Shown here piece by piece: positions 16,919 to 28,670 of a stretch of DNA of 64,000 nucleotides. Below the pieces are notes generated by a model. The model did no database searches. It saw only the letters and a list, made by a program, of their open reading frames with translations, and was not told where the DNA came from. Each line of letters starts with the position of its first letter. The first letter of the stretch is position 1. Location: positions 5,233,501 to 5,297,500 of the forward strand of contig NZ_CP031153.1 of NCBI RefSeq assembly GCF_003352465.1, written 5' to 3'. The translations under genes were made by a program, and so were the position numbers. This stretch comes from Kordia sp. SMS9. Lineage in GTDB: Bacteria; Bacteroidota; Bacteroidia; Flavobacteriales; Flavobacteriaceae.

Positions 16919-17089
16919 AGTTATACCAATTCTACTATAAAATGCGATGTATAGAATTAAAATTAGTTTTCGCTTATTCGAGACATAAAATCAAAGTATA
17001 GCCTTAGCTATAGTTTTATTTTATAACGCAGAAGAAGTAGAAAAATAAATTAATTATTAGCTGCAGATTATAGTAGAATTGGTATAACT
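16919..17089. mobile_element. MITE-like palindromic element (171 bp)
   Basis: Two perfect 21 bp inverted repeats (16919-16939 and 17069-17089, beginning AGTTATACCA) bound a 129 bp centre that is itself an imperfect palindrome around TATAGCCTTAGCTATA (about 16990-17015). There is no coding capacity. The whole unit could fold as one long hairpin. It sits between a terminator and the 3' end of the first giant gene. A non-autonomous mobile repeat is the best reading; no transposase is in view. Confidence 0.6.
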
Positions 17090-17105
17090 CTGTATTTGAA
17101 ATGAT

Positions 17106-17157
17106 AAAAGATGTAGTATGAAAAATCGAAATTTCAACTTTTCAAACTACATCTTTT
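17106..17157 (-). terminator. Hairpin terminator of the first giant T9SS gene
   Basis: A 12 bp outer stem AAAAGATGTAGT / ACTACATCTTTT with a large, partly paired interior. It lies 30 bp past the stop of the leftward gene. Confidence 0.65.
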
Positions 17158-17186
17158 TGAGATATTTTTATATGTTGTATGATAAA

Positions 17187-20100
17187 TTATCTCTTCAAAG
17201 TAAAATGATTGATAAATTCTTTTGGTGTTCCATCGAATGGATCTACATATTCTACTCTAAACCAGTAGTCCTGTGATGGCATTGGAGATCCGTTAAAGGT
17301 TCCATCCCATCCCTGTCCTGCGGGACTGATTTGTTTTAAGAGTTTTCCATACCTGTCAAAGATATAAATCTTTGCTCCTGGCTGATTTCTCAGTCCTATG
17401 ATGTTCCACGTTGGGTTGTACTCATCTCCGTTTGGAGTGAAGAATTCCATGTAATCAATCAGTTCAAAGGTGCGAATCAGCTCCCCACAACCATTGGTGT
17501 CTCTCACCGTTACCGTGTGTTCGCCTGGCGTGAGATCAAAGAACTCTCCTAAGCCTTGCCACCCTCCGTCATCTAATTGGTATTCATAGATGCCCGAACC
17601 GCCTGTTGCTGTGGCAATCACATTGTGCGTATCGGCAAAGGCTGGTGTGGTAATCTGAATATCTAGCGTTGCTGGCGCTGAAGATGCCTCATAGGTCACA
17701 CTGTCGCTATAGCTACAGTTGGTCTCTGGAAAGTTTCCATCGGTAATTACCAAACTATAGGTTCCTGCCGTAGTTACTGCCACCGTTGGTGTGTTTTCTA
17801 TTCCATTAGGAGTATTCCAAAGATAGATGTATCCTGCACCTAAATCTACCCCAATCATCGGTCCCTCATCGGTCGTGCCTGTGGTTGCATCCACACATAA
17901 GATATCATCTGCTGGCAGGGTGAATACAGGTAATGGATTCACCTGCAAGCTCACCATTACTGGATCAGACAGACAGCCTGTAATGGTCTGTCTTACCCTT
18001 GCAAAGAGCATCAAGCTATCTACATCTTCACTGTTGATATACATTGTAGGATCTACAATGGCATTGATATCATCTGCTGCATCTGCTGCCGTGGTGTAGT
18101 AAGACACCTCCATGTTTAACTGTCCACCAATGATCGTGGCATCTAAACTAGTCAGATCAAAGGTGGCAATGAGTTGATTGCTCTCATCAGTAGCACACTC
18201 CTGATAGGTCGTTGGTGCCGTTGCCGTTGGAATCGGTTCTACCGTAAGGTCGACACTGGCGATGTTGTTGCTATTGAAACAGCCTGTGGCAGTATTCTCC
18301 ACTCGGATAAAGACTGTATCTGGTTCGCCCATATTCTCATATCCATCCACAAGTGCCGCTGTGCCTGCTAAAGCATCTGCCGCTGTTGGGTGATAGGTTA
18401 CTGTAAAGTCTGCTAACATCTGTGGCGCGGTCAGTAGGTCTAACGAAGCCGTTACATCGTCCCATATAAATTGTCCCACATTGTCAGTGTCATACTCACA
18501 AAAGATATAACTGAATGTCATACTGGTCAGTGCTGGGAGTGGATGTACAATTACTGGTAATTCTACCACCTTGTAACACGGTTCCATATTGCTATCTATT
18601 TGTATATCACTCTGTACTCTTACGTAGATGATCACCTGTCCGTTTTCATTGGCTGTTGCCATGTCTACCGCAAACATGGTTGGATCTACTATCGGATTGG
18701 TATTCGCCACTGCATCTACCTCAGTGGTATGGTAGCTGACAGTGACATTGCCTTCATTGTTGACAATCTCTGCCTGTGCCTGTGTTAGATCAAAGATTAA
18801 AATACCGTTGGTCGCATCACCATCCGTGTCATCATCACATGCCTCTAAAGGTGTTGGCGTGGTGTTTGGCGTTGGAATTGGAAGCACACGAAGAAGCATT
18901 CTGGTATCCGTGGTACATCCTGCGGCATTGGTAGCCACAATGATGATCTCCTGTAAGTTCATTGTGTTTTGATACGCCGTTGGATCCGCAATTGGAATAT
19001 CTGCGGCAAAGTCTGCATCACTAGCATAGTATGTCAGTGTCAAAGAGGTATCTCCATTGGTAATCTCATCATATTTATCTGTTAGATCAAAGGTGCTGAT
19101 CTCATCACTCTCATCACCACTCTCTAAATCATCACAGAGGGAGAAAGGTTGTGGCGTGACAATCACCGGTGGTGGCACCACAAGCAGGTCAAAGCTTCCG
19201 ATGGCATAACAAGCGGTCGTGTTATCTTCTAAACGTACCCAAATGGTTTGTTGATTTGGAGTGATATTGATGTAATCGGTAAGATTTACAATTGGTGACA
19301 GATCATCAATCGCATCTTGTTCACTCTCGTGATAGGTCAGTGTAAGGTTACTCGTGTCTTGAGCTGCAAAGATTTCTGCCTGTGTCTGGGTTAAATCAAA
19401 CATCGCAATCCCATCCAAGCTATCCGCAGCATCACATACCTCTAAGTCTTCTATTTCAATAGGTACTATTGGAATGGGAATGATGTTGATTTGTAATGGT
19501 GTCACTGTAAAACAGCCAGTAACAGTATTGGTTGCCAATACATAGATAGTTTGACTGTCCATGATGATATTTGTATACGGACTGCTAAGTGCATTTATGT
19601 TGTTATTGGCATCCGTTTCTGTCTCATGGAAGGTGTAGATCACATCTGGTTCATTGTTGATAATCGCAGCGACTAGCGCAGCTAAATCTGTCGCTACAAA
19701 ACCGTCATTGTCATCATCACAGGTCTCTGCTAGGAGCATCCCGTTTGGATCAAGGGTAGGACTTGGAAGTGGATTTACCGAGATGTTAAAGCTAATGGTA
19801 CTTTGACAACCTGTATTATCATCGGTGGCACGTACCCAAATGGTTTGTACATTGATGATGGTATTGGCATAGGCTTCTGGATTTGTAATCGGTGTGTCAC
19901 TGGTAAGATCGGCTAAAGTAGCGTAGTAGTCCAAACTGATGCCTGTAGCATTGTTTAAAAGATCTTCTGCCAGTGCCGTTAGATCAAAGACTTCGATACC
20001 ATCGCCTAAGGTAATGGCATCACAGAGTTCTATGTTTGGCAATTGTGTCAGCGCAGGTGGCACATCTACAATTAGTGTTAGATTGGTGATGCTAAAACAG

Positions 20101-21821
20101 CCTGTGACTTGATCTTCCACACGTACCCAAATGAGCTGTGGACTCGGCGGAATGTTGCTATAGGCATTTACATTGTTGATTTCTCCTGTAGGAGTACCTG
20201 CAATCGCATTTGCCTGTGTGTTGTAATACCGAACAATATGCGTGGTTGGGTCTTCTCCGTTTAGGATGTCAACTTCAGCTTCTGTAAGATCGAATTGTGC
20301 GATTTGGTCATTGGTATCATCATCACATTCTGAGAGACTTACCGCGTCTAAGGTAGCAATCTCAGGAGAATCGTGCACGATTAAATCTAAGGATACCACA
20401 TTGTAACATCCCGTAAGGACATTTTCTACACGCACATACAAGGTTTGATTGTACGGAGTGATGTTGCTATACACATCCGCCAAAGCGTTGACATTGCTAT
20501 CTGCATCGTCTGGGGTTTCGTGGTAGGTCACTGTTACTTGACCTGGCAATACCCCGCCTGTGATTTCACTCTCAGAATCGCGTACATTGAAAATACCGAT
20601 TCCGTCGTTGTCGGTGTCACAGTATTCTAGTGGCGTTGCGGGGAATACCGCTGGTGTATCGTTGATATTCACCGTGAGTTGTGTCACCACATGACATCCT
20701 GTATTGATATCTTCCACTCGAACAAAAACGCTGTACATCGTTGGTGTGCCTACATTTTCATAAGGCATCATAAGTGCATTCATATCTGTATCTGCATCTG
20801 CTGAGGTAAGGTGATATGATACGTTTAAGTCTGGATTGCCTATGGTAATCTCATCATTTTTTACCGTTAAATCCGTCGGTGCTACACCATCTGCAGTTTC
20901 ATCGTCACAGGCTTCTAATACCGTAGGAACTGAAAAAACTGGTAATGGATCTAATTGTAATACAAAGCTTCCTGTTTGAACACAGCCTAATGGATTCACC
21001 GCGCGAACATAGATAATATCTCCATCCATCCCACTGATAGGCACTGTGTATTCATTAGTATTATTCTCTGCATCTAAAGGTGTTTGATGATAAGTAATCG
21101 TGAGTCCTACTTGTCCATTCGCCACCACAGTGGTATGCTGCGTCAAATCAAAGATTTCAGTATTATCATTGTTAAAATCACACGCAATCATTGGTGGAAT
21201 GTTGTCTAGATTTGGTAGTGGATCGGTAATTAAATTTGCCTGCACCACATCAAAACAGCCTGTAATGTTATCGGTAACACGCACAAAGATAATTTGCACT
21301 AAAGGATCTATAGTTGTGTATATTATTGGTAATACCGTCGTTGGATCGCCTGCAATCGCCAATGCTTCTGTTTCATAATATGTTGCCGTAGCAGTTCCTG
21401 CCAAAGCTCCTAATACTTGCGCATCTAAAGTTGACAGGTCAAAGGTTCCTAAATCATCGGTATCATTACCATTGGTATCATCACAAACACTGTAATTTGC
21501 TGGTGGTGTTGCCGTGATTGCTAGATTGACTTGCAAACCTAATGTGGAAGTGTTTATACAACCTGTAACATCATTGACAATACGAATAAAAACCGTATCC
21601 ATATTGGCAGTGGCATTCACATAAGACGAGCTTAGTGGATTGGCGCCTGACATTGCATCTGCCATATCCACGTGATAGGTAATCGTCATCGGATCTGTAG
21701 AGGTTTGTCCCCCTAGTATTTCTGCATCAGCTTCTGTTAAAGTAAAACCTACAAGACCGTCCGTATCATCGTCACATTCTTCTAATGTTGTCGGTATAAC
21801 TGCTACTGGTAAATCATTGAC
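17187..21821 (-). repeat. Duplicated segment, copy A (about 4.6 kb)
   Basis: This 3' part of the first giant gene is nearly identical to 24030-28670. Similarity starts around the stop codon and ends in the linker reading VNDLP at a repeat boundary. Copy B is 6 bp longer. Differences are mostly single bases, except for a cluster at about 21021-21350. Confidence 0.92.
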
Positions 21822-23825
21822 TGCTAGGGCAAAACTTGTAATTGCATAACAATCGTTTCCTAGTTCTGTACTTTCAATTCTAACATGAATGACTTCAGTG
21901 TCATTTCCAGTGTACGTTGCTGGATTCAATATTGGATTTATATCTGTATCTGCATCCCCTGAACTATTATGAAAAGTAATATTGAAATCTGCAGGGTTTT
22001 GTGTATCTAAAATAGCTGCTTCTTGTGTTGTTAAATCAAAGTCTTCAACAGTATTTGCATCATCATCACAAGACGCCATATCTGGAGGTTGATTGGCAAT
22101 AGGCTGAGTATTTATTTGAATATTAAATTGAGTAACTTCATGACAGTCCGGATTCATATTATTTTCAATCCTTACATAGATTGGCTGCGGATTTGGTGTA
22201 TTTGTAAATGCAGGATCAAGGGGATTCACATTGTTTTCCGCATCATCCATGAGTGCGTGATATGTGATTGTAAAATTAGCAGGATCTTGCGTACCTAAGA
22301 CTATAATATCATTATCTGTTAATAAAAAGTTTGCTACATCGTCATTCGTATCATCATCACATATTATAATATCTGGAACTGTATTTGCCACAGGTTGCTC
22401 ATAAACTTCTAAGTCGAAGCTGGTAGTGTCAAAACATCCACCTGATAAATCTTCTATTCTTACAAATATAGTGTCTGGATTTGGACCATTTGTATACAAG
22501 GTTGGAAGCGGATTCATATCCATCTCCGCATCATTAAACGTGCTGTGATATGAAATATTGAATAAGGCTGGATCTTGCATTAGCAAAACATCATTATTCA
22601 CTAGGGACAGGTCAAATTCCACATTCGGAATTGCTACTGGCGAGCAAGCTACCAAATTATTAGGTTGATTCGCCACAGGCACGGGAGCAAATTCAATAAC
22701 GATGCTATCAGTAGAACTACAATTTGTAGAAACTGCTACTGTAACTGAGTATGTTCCTGGGATGGTTACATCTAATGTAGGATTTGTTTCTCCAACAAGT
22801 TCTACTCCATCTCTAAACCAAGTATATGTAGCGGTATTTACGGCTGATTGTGCATCAAGCGTTATAGAGTCGTCTCCACAGACTGGGTTTCCTGTCGTTA
22901 TCAACCTGTCTAAACCTAAATCTAAAGATCCAATATCAAAACTTCCACCTTCTAGAAATACGGCAGAATCAAATGAAGAATCAATATAGTCTGATATTAC
23001 AAGTTTGATGGTATATGTTTGTCCCGGAATTACGTCTGATTCGGCTGTTAAAGATCGTGTTTGTCCGTCAAATTCTGTAGAGCCGTTATTACTTCCTGCT
23101 GGATCATAATATTCAGGAAAGGCAAATTCACCTAATCCTGGCCCACAGCTAAATGTATGAATGTTTGTGATACTTGCTGGAATATTGGAATTTGGTAATA
23201 ATGCAATGTTTCTTCCTCCCAAATCTATATTCAATTCTGCTGTAGCTGGGTTCGCATCATGATCATATGCATTTACATTTGGAATTCCTGGACCACTTAA
23301 TATAAACGCAAAAGTATCGGCAAAACTACAAGGATACGTTGCAGTCGTAGTATATTCTTCAGAAGCTAATATGTAGCGAAAACTAATTCTATCTGATAAT
23401 GGAACAAACTGAAATTCAATAGTAGTTGCATTGAATGTACTTCCTCCACCGGCAAGCGCTACTAAGTCAGGATCTCCTGCCCAGCCTCCGCCACCAAAAC
23501 TTAAAGTTCCTCCATTATTTGGTATCGCGGATACATTTGAACTACTCAAGATAATACCCTCTGCAAAAGGAAAATCAGCAGTTCCAGTGTTAAAATAACC
23601 ATAGCTTTCATAACCAAAATTAGAACCATTTTCCTCACCTGGCAAGTTGTCTACACCACTATGGTTGGTTACTCTTATATTAGTAGGTTCATTTCCACAA
23701 ACGTCTTGAAAAAGAACATTTACAATTAAGTCTTCTGGTGTACGTGTGTCATCTACCGAGATTACTTGCGAATATGCTTGATGCCCTATGAAAAACAATA
23801 GAACGAATAGTATTTTTGCCCTCAT
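17187..23825 (-). CDS. Giant T9SS type B secreted repeat protein, 2212 residues (choice-of-anchor L N-terminus)
   Basis: A secreted surface protein. Residues 1-19 are a signal peptide (MRAKILFVLLFFIGHQAYS). A choice-of-anchor L domain follows (about 30-290; FGGGGWAGDPDL, RYILASEEYT), then an Ig-like module (about 295-385). About 16 repeats of about 85 residues run to about 1960, each with a CDDDxDG-type acidic loop, a FDLT strand, a TYHxxxxDA turn and an IYVRVExxxTGC strand. The C-terminus has an Ig-like and a SprB-like segment and ends in a type B sorting domain (FFTPNGDEYNPTWNI, IFDRYGKLLKQ, DYWFRVEY). Residues from about 668 to the end are almost identical to the C-terminus of the gene at 24030-31673. 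Its likely role is adhesion or matrix; the acidic loops may bind calcium (inference). Confidence 0.9.
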   Translation of the reverse strand: MRAKILFVLLFFIGHQAYSQVISVDDTRTPEDLIVNVLFQDVCGNEPTNIRVTNHSGVDNLPGEENGSNFGYESYGYFNTGTADFPFAEGIILSSSNVSAIPNNGGTLSFGGGGWAGDPDLVALAGGGSTFNATTIEFQFVPLSDRISFRYILASEEYTTTATYPCSFADTFAFILSGPGIPNVNAYDHDANPATAELNIDLGGRNIALLPNSNIPASITNIHTFSCGPGLGEFAFPEYYDPAGSNNGSTEFDGQTRSLTAESDVIPGQTYTIKLVISDYIDSSFDSAVFLEGGSFDIGSLDLGLDRLITTGNPVCGDDSITLDAQSAVNTATYTWFRDGVELVGETNPTLDVTIPGTYSVTVAVSTNCSSTDSIVIEFAPVPVANQPNNLVACSPVAIPNVEFDLSLVNNDVLLMQDPALFNISYHSTFNDAEMDMNPLPTLYTNGPNPDTIFVRIEDLSGGCFDTTSFDLEVYEQPVANTVPDIIICDDDTNDDVANFLLTDNDIIVLGTQDPANFTITYHALMDDAENNVNPLDPAFTNTPNPQPIYVRIENNMNPDCHEVTQFNIQINTQPIANQPPDMASCDDDANTVEDFDLTTQEAAILDTQNPADFNITFHNSSGDADTDINPILNPATYTGNDTEVIHVRIESTELGNDCYAITSFALAVNDLPVAVIPTTLEECDDDTDGLVGFTLTEADAEILGGQTSTDPMTITYHVDMADAMSGANPLSSSYVNATANMDTVFIRIVNDVTGCINTSTLGLQVNLAITATPPANYSVCDDTNGNDTDDLGTFDLSTLDAQVLGALAGTATATYYETEALAIAGDPTTVLPIIYTTIDPLVQIIFVRVTDNITGCFDVVQANLITDPLPNLDNIPPMIACDFNNDNTEIFDLTQHTTVVANGQVGLTITYHQTPLDAENNTNEYTVPISGMDGDIIYVRAVNPLGCVQTGSFVLQLDPLPVFSVPTVLEACDDETADGVAPTDLTVKNDEITIGNPDLNVSYHLTSADADTDMNALMMPYENVGTPTMYSVFVRVEDINTGCHVVTQLTVNINDTPAVFPATPLEYCDTDNDGIGIFNVRDSESEITGGVLPGQVTVTYHETPDDADSNVNALADVYSNITPYNQTLYVRVENVLTGCYNVVSLDLIVHDSPEIATLDAVSLSECDDDTNDQIAQFDLTEAEVDILNGEDPTTHIVRYYNTQANAIAGTPTGEINNVNAYSNIPPSPQLIWVRVEDQVTGCFSITNLTLIVDVPPALTQLPNIELCDAITLGDGIEVFDLTALAEDLLNNATGISLDYYATLADLTSDTPITNPEAYANTIINVQTIWVRATDDNTGCQSTISFNISVNPLPSPTLDPNGMLLAETCDDDNDGFVATDLAALVAAIINNEPDVIYTFHETETDANNNINALSSPYTNIIMDSQTIYVLATNTVTGCFTVTPLQINIIPIPIVPIEIEDLEVCDAADSLDGIAMFDLTQTQAEIFAAQDTSNLTLTYHESEQDAIDDLSPIVNLTDYINITPNQQTIWVRLEDNTTACYAIGSFDLLVVPPPVIVTPQPFSLCDDLESGDESDEISTFDLTDKYDEITNGDTSLTLTYYASDADFAADIPIADPTAYQNTMNLQEIIIVATNAAGCTTDTRMLLRVLPIPTPNTTPTPLEACDDDTDGDATNGILIFDLTQAQAEIVNNEGNVTVSYHTTEVDAVANTNPIVDPTMFAVDMATANENGQVIIYVRVQSDIQIDSNMEPCYKVVELPVIVHPLPALTSMTFSYIFCEYDTDNVGQFIWDDVTASLDLLTAPQMLADFTVTYHPTAADALAGTAALVDGYENMGEPDTVFIRVENTATGCFNSNNIASVDLTVEPIPTATAPTTYQECATDESNQLIATFDLTSLDATIIGGQLNMEVSYYTTAADAADDINAIVDPTMYINSEDVDSLMLFARVRQTITGCLSDPVMVSLQVNPLPVFTLPADDILCVDATTGTTDEGPMIGVDLGAGYIYLWNTPNGIENTPTVAVTTAGTYSLVITDGNFPETNCSYSDSVTYEASSAPATLDIQITTPAFADTHNVIATATGGSGIYEYQLDDGGWQGLGEFFDLTPGEHTVTVRDTNGCGELIRTFELIDYMEFFTPNGDEYNPTWNIIGLRNQPGAKIYIFDRYGKLLKQISPAGQGWDGTFNGSPMPSQDYWFRVEYVDPFDGTPKEFINHFTLKR

Positions 23826-23863
23826 AAAAAAATATTTCTGGTTAGTTTTGCTATAGTTAATCT

Positions 23864-23871
23864 CAAATATA
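23864..23871 (-). promoter_or_regulatory. Candidate -7 box for the first giant gene
   Basis: Minus-strand TATATTTG matches TAnnTTTG and lies 39 bp upstream of the start. It indicates that the 2212-residue gene has its own promoter, separate from the gene upstream. Confidence 0.4.
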
Positions 23872-23947
23872 TTAATAAGCAGATTAATCTGTTACTTATT
23901 TAACAAAAAACACGAGAAAAACCCTATCATTTTTTGTAGTTTTTATA

Positions 23948-23982
23948 ACAAGACCGAAGTATTTTTAAAACTTCGGCCTTGT
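23948..23982 (-). terminator. Hairpin downstream of the second giant gene
   Basis: A 13 bp stem with one mismatch around ACCGAAGT / ACTTCGGC, 9-base loop. It lies 48 bp after the stop of the gene at 24030-31673. The T-run on the minus strand is weak, so termination efficiency is uncertain. Confidence 0.6.
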
Positions 23983-24029
23983 CATGTTTTTTATGTATTT
24001 ATGTTGAATTTCTATTTAAAAAATTCTAA

Positions 24030-27000
24030 TTATCTCTTCAAAGTAAAATGATTGATAAATTCTTTTGGTGTTCCATCGAATGGATCTACATATTCTACTC
24101 TAAACCAGTAGTCCTGTGATGGCATTGGAGATCCGTTAAAGGTTCCATCCCATCCCTGTCCTGCGGGACTGATCTGTTTTAAGAGTTTTCCATACCTGTC
24201 AAAGATATAAATCTTTGCTCCTGGCTGATTTCTCAGTCCTATGATGTTCCACGTTGGGTTGTACTCATCTCCGTTTGGAGTGAAGAATTCCATGTAATCA
24301 ATCAGTTCAAAGGTGCGAATTAGCTCCCCACAACCATTGGTGTCTCTCACCGTTACCGTGTGTTCGCCTGGCGTGAGATCAAAGAACTCGCCTAAGCCTT
24401 GCCACCCTCCGTCATCTAATTGGTATTCATAGATGCCTGAACCGCCTGTTGCTGTGGCAATCACATTGTGCGTATCGGCAAAGGCTGGTGTGGTAATCTG
24501 AATATCTAGCGTTGCTGGCGCTGAAGATGCCTCATAGGTCACACTGTCGCTATAGCTACAGTTGGTCTCTGGAAAGTTTGCATCGGTAATTACCAAACTA
24601 TAGGTTCCTGCCGTGGTTACTGCCACCGTTGGTGTGTTTTCTATTCCATTGGGAGTATTCCAAAGATAAGTGTATCCTGCGCCTAAATCTACCCCAATCA
24701 TCGGTCCCTCATCGGTCGTGCCTGTGGTTGCATCCACACATAAGATATCATCTGCTGGCAGGGTGAATACAGGTAATGGATTCACCTGCAAGCTCACCAT
24801 TACTGGATCAGACAGACAGCCTGTAATGGTCTGTCTTACCCTTGCAAAGAGCATCAAGCTATCTACATCTTCACTGTTGATATACATTGTAGGATCTACA
24901 ATGGCATTGATATCATCTGCTGCATCTGCTGCCGTGGTGTAGTAAGACACCTCCATGTTTAACTGTCCACCAATGATCGTGGCATCCAAACTAGTCAGAT
25001 CAAAGGTGGCAATGAGTTGATTGCTCTCATCAGTAGCACACTCCTGATAGGTCGTTGGTGCCGTTGCCGTTGGAATCGGTTCTACCGTAAGGTCGACACT
25101 GGCGATGTTGTTGCTATTGAAACAGCCTGTGGCAGTATTCTCCACTCGGATAAAGACTGTATCTGGTTCGCCCATATTCTCATATCCATCCACAAGTGCC
25201 GCTGTGCCTGCTAAAGCATCTGCCGCTGTTGGGTGATAGGTGATTGTAAAGTCTGCTAACATCTGTGGCGCAGTCAGTAGGTCTAACGAAGTCGTTACAT
25301 CATCCCATATAAATTGTCCCACATTGTCAGTGTCATACTCACAGAAGATATAACTGAATGTCATGCTGGTCAGTGCTGGGAGTGGATGTACAATTACTGG
25401 TAATTCTACCACCTTGTAACACGGTTCCATATTGCTATCTATTTGTATGTCACTCTGTACTCTTACGTAGATGATCACCTGTCCGTTTTCATTGGCCGTT
25501 GCCATGTCTACCGCAAACATGGTTGGATCTACTATCGGATTGGTATTCGCCGCTGCATCTACCTCTGTGGTATGGTAGCTGACAGTGACATTGCCTTCAT
25601 TGTTGACAATCTCTGCCTGTGCCTGTGTCAGATCAAAGAGTAAAATACCGTTAGTCGCATCACCATCCGTGTCATCATCACATGCCTCTAAAGGTGTTGG
25701 CATGGTGTTTGGCGTTGGAATTGGAAGCACACGAAGAAGCATTCTGGTATCCGTGGTACATCCTGCGGCATTGGTAGCCACAATGATGATTTCTTGTAAG
25801 TTTATTGTGTTTTGATACGCCGTTGGATCGCCAATTGGAATGGCTGCGGCAAAGTCTGCATCACTAGCATAGTATGTCAGTGTCAAAGAGGTATCTCCAT
25901 TGGTAATCTCATCATATTTATCTGTTAGATCAAAGGTGCTGATCTCATCACTCTCATCACCACTCTCTAAATCATCACAGAGGGAGAAAGGTTGTGGCGT
26001 GACAATCACCGGTGGTGGCACCACAAGCAGGTCAAAGCTTCCGATGGCATAACAAGCGGTCGTGTTATCTTCCAAACGTACCCAAATGGTTTGTTGATTT
26101 GGAGTGATATTGATGTAATCGGTAAGATTTACAATTGGTGACAGATCATCAATTGCATCTTGTTCACTCTCGTGATAGGTCAGTGTAAGGTTACTCGTGT
26201 CTTGAGCTGCAAAGATTTCTGCCTGTGTCTGGGTTAAATCAAACATCGCAATCCCATCCAAGCTATCCGCAGCATCACATACCTCTAAGTCTTCTATTTC
26301 AATAGGTACTATTGGAATGGGAATGATGTTGATTTGTAATGGCGTCACTGTAAAACAGCCAGTAACAGTATTGGTTGCCAATACATAGATAGTTTGACTG
26401 TCCATGATGATATTTGTATACGGACTGCTAAGTGCATTTATGTTGTTATTGGCATCCGTTTCTGTCTCATGGAAGGTGTAGATCACATCCGGTTCATTGT
26501 TGATAATCGCAGCGACTAGCGCAGCTAAATCTGTCGCTACAAAACCGTCATTGTCATCATCACAGGTCTCTGCTAGGAGCATCCCGTTTGGATCAAGGGT
26601 AGGACTTGGAAGTGGATTTACCGAGATGTTAAAGCTAATGGTACTTTGACAACCTGTATTATCATCGGTGGCACGTACCCAAATGGTTTGTACATTGATG
26701 ATGGTATTGGCATAGGCTTCTGGATTTGTAATCGGTGTGTCACTGGTAAGATCGGCTAAAGTAGCGTAGTAGTCCAAACTGATGCCTGTAGCATTGTTTA
26801 AAAGATCTTCTGCCAGTGCCGTTAGATCAAAGACTTCGATACCATCGCCTAAGGTAATAGCATCACAGAGTTCTATGTTTGGCAATTGTGTCAGCGCAGG
26901 TGGCACATCTACAATTAGTGTTAGATTGGTGATGCTAAAACAGCCTGTGACTTGATCTTCCACACGTACCCAAATGAGTTGTGGACTCGGCGGAATGTTG

Positions 27001-28670
27001 CTATAGGCATTTACATTGTTGATTTCTCCTGTAGGAGTACCTGCAATCGCATTTGCCTGTGTGTTGTAATACCGAACAATATGCGTGGTTGGGTCTTCTC
27101 CGTTTAGGATGTCAACTTCAGCTTCTGTAAGATCGAATTGTGCGATTTGGTCATTGGTATCATCATCACATTCCGAGAGACTTATCGCATCCAAGGCAGC
27201 AATCTCAGGAGAATCGTGAACGATTAAATCTAAGGAAACCACATTGTAACATCCCGTAAGGACATTTTCTACACGCACATACAAGGTTTGATTGTACGGG
27301 GTAATGTTGCTATACACATCCGCCAAAGCGTTGACATTGCTATCTGCATCGTCTGGGGTTTCGTGGTAGGTCACTGTTACTTGACCTGGCAATACCCCGC
27401 CTGTGATTTCACTCTCAGAATCGCGTACATTGAAAATACCGATTCCGTCGTTGTCGGTGTCACAGTATTCTAGTGGCGTTGCGGGGAATACCGCTGGTGT
27501 ATCGTTGATATTCACCGTGAGTTGTGTCACCACATGACATCCTGTATTGATATCTTCCACTCGAACAAAAACGCTGTACATCGTTGGTGTGCCTACATTT
27601 TCATAAGGCATCATAAGTGCATTCATATCTGTATCTGCATCTGCTGAGGTAAGGTGATATGATACGTTTAAGTCTGGATTGCCAATGGTAATCTCATCAT
27701 TTTTTACCGTTAAATCAGTCGGTGCTACGCCATCTGCAGTTTCATCGTCACAGGCTTCTAATACCGTAGGAACTGCAAAAACTGGTAATGGATCTACTCG
27801 TAATACAAAGCTTCCTGTTTGAACACAACCTAATGGATTCACCGCGCGAACATAGATAATATCATCAGTAGCTCCTGCTGCTACGTTGGTTATAGGATTC
27901 AAATCTTGTTCAGCATCGGTTGGAGTCTCATGATAACTAATCGTGAGTCCTACTTGTCCATTCGCCACCACAGTGGTATGCTGTGTCAGATCAAATGCTT
28001 CTTCGCCATCTCCTGGGTTGTTGAAATCACACGCAATCATTGGTGGAATGTTGTCTAGATTTGGTAGTGGATCGGTAATTAAAGTTGCTTGCACCACATC
28101 AAAACAACCTGTAATGTTATCGGTAACACGCACAAAGATAAATTGTATTAGAGGTGTTGTGGTTGTATAGGTTGTTGGTAATGCTGTTGCTGGATCTCCT
28201 GCAATCGCTAATGCTTCTGTTTCATAATATGTTGCCGTAGCAGTTCCTGCCAAAGCTCCTAATACTTGCGCATCTAAAGTTGACAGGTCAAAGGTTCCTA
28301 AATCATCGGTATCATTACCATTGGTATCATCACAAACACTGTAATTTGCTGGTGATGTTGCCGTGATTGCTGGATTGACTTGCAAACCTAATGTGGAAGT
28401 GTTTATACAACCTGTAACATTATTGACAATACGAATAAAAACCGTATCCATATTGGCAGTGGCATTCACATAAGACGAGCTTAGTGAATTGGCACCTGAC
28501 ATTGCATCTGCCATATCCACGTGATAGGTAATCGTCATCGGATCTGTAGAGGTTTGTCCCCCTAGTATTTCTGCATCAGCTTCTGTTAAAGTAAAACCTA
28601 CAAAACCATCCGTATCATCATCACATTCTTCTAATGTTGTCGGTATAATTGCTACTGGTAAATCATTGAC
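24030..28670 (-). repeat. Duplicated segment, copy B (about 4.6 kb)
   Basis: Partner of 17187-21821. The two copies are in direct orientation with about 2.2 kb of unrelated sequence between them, so recombination between them would delete about 6.85 kb and fuse the genes. Confidence 0.92.
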
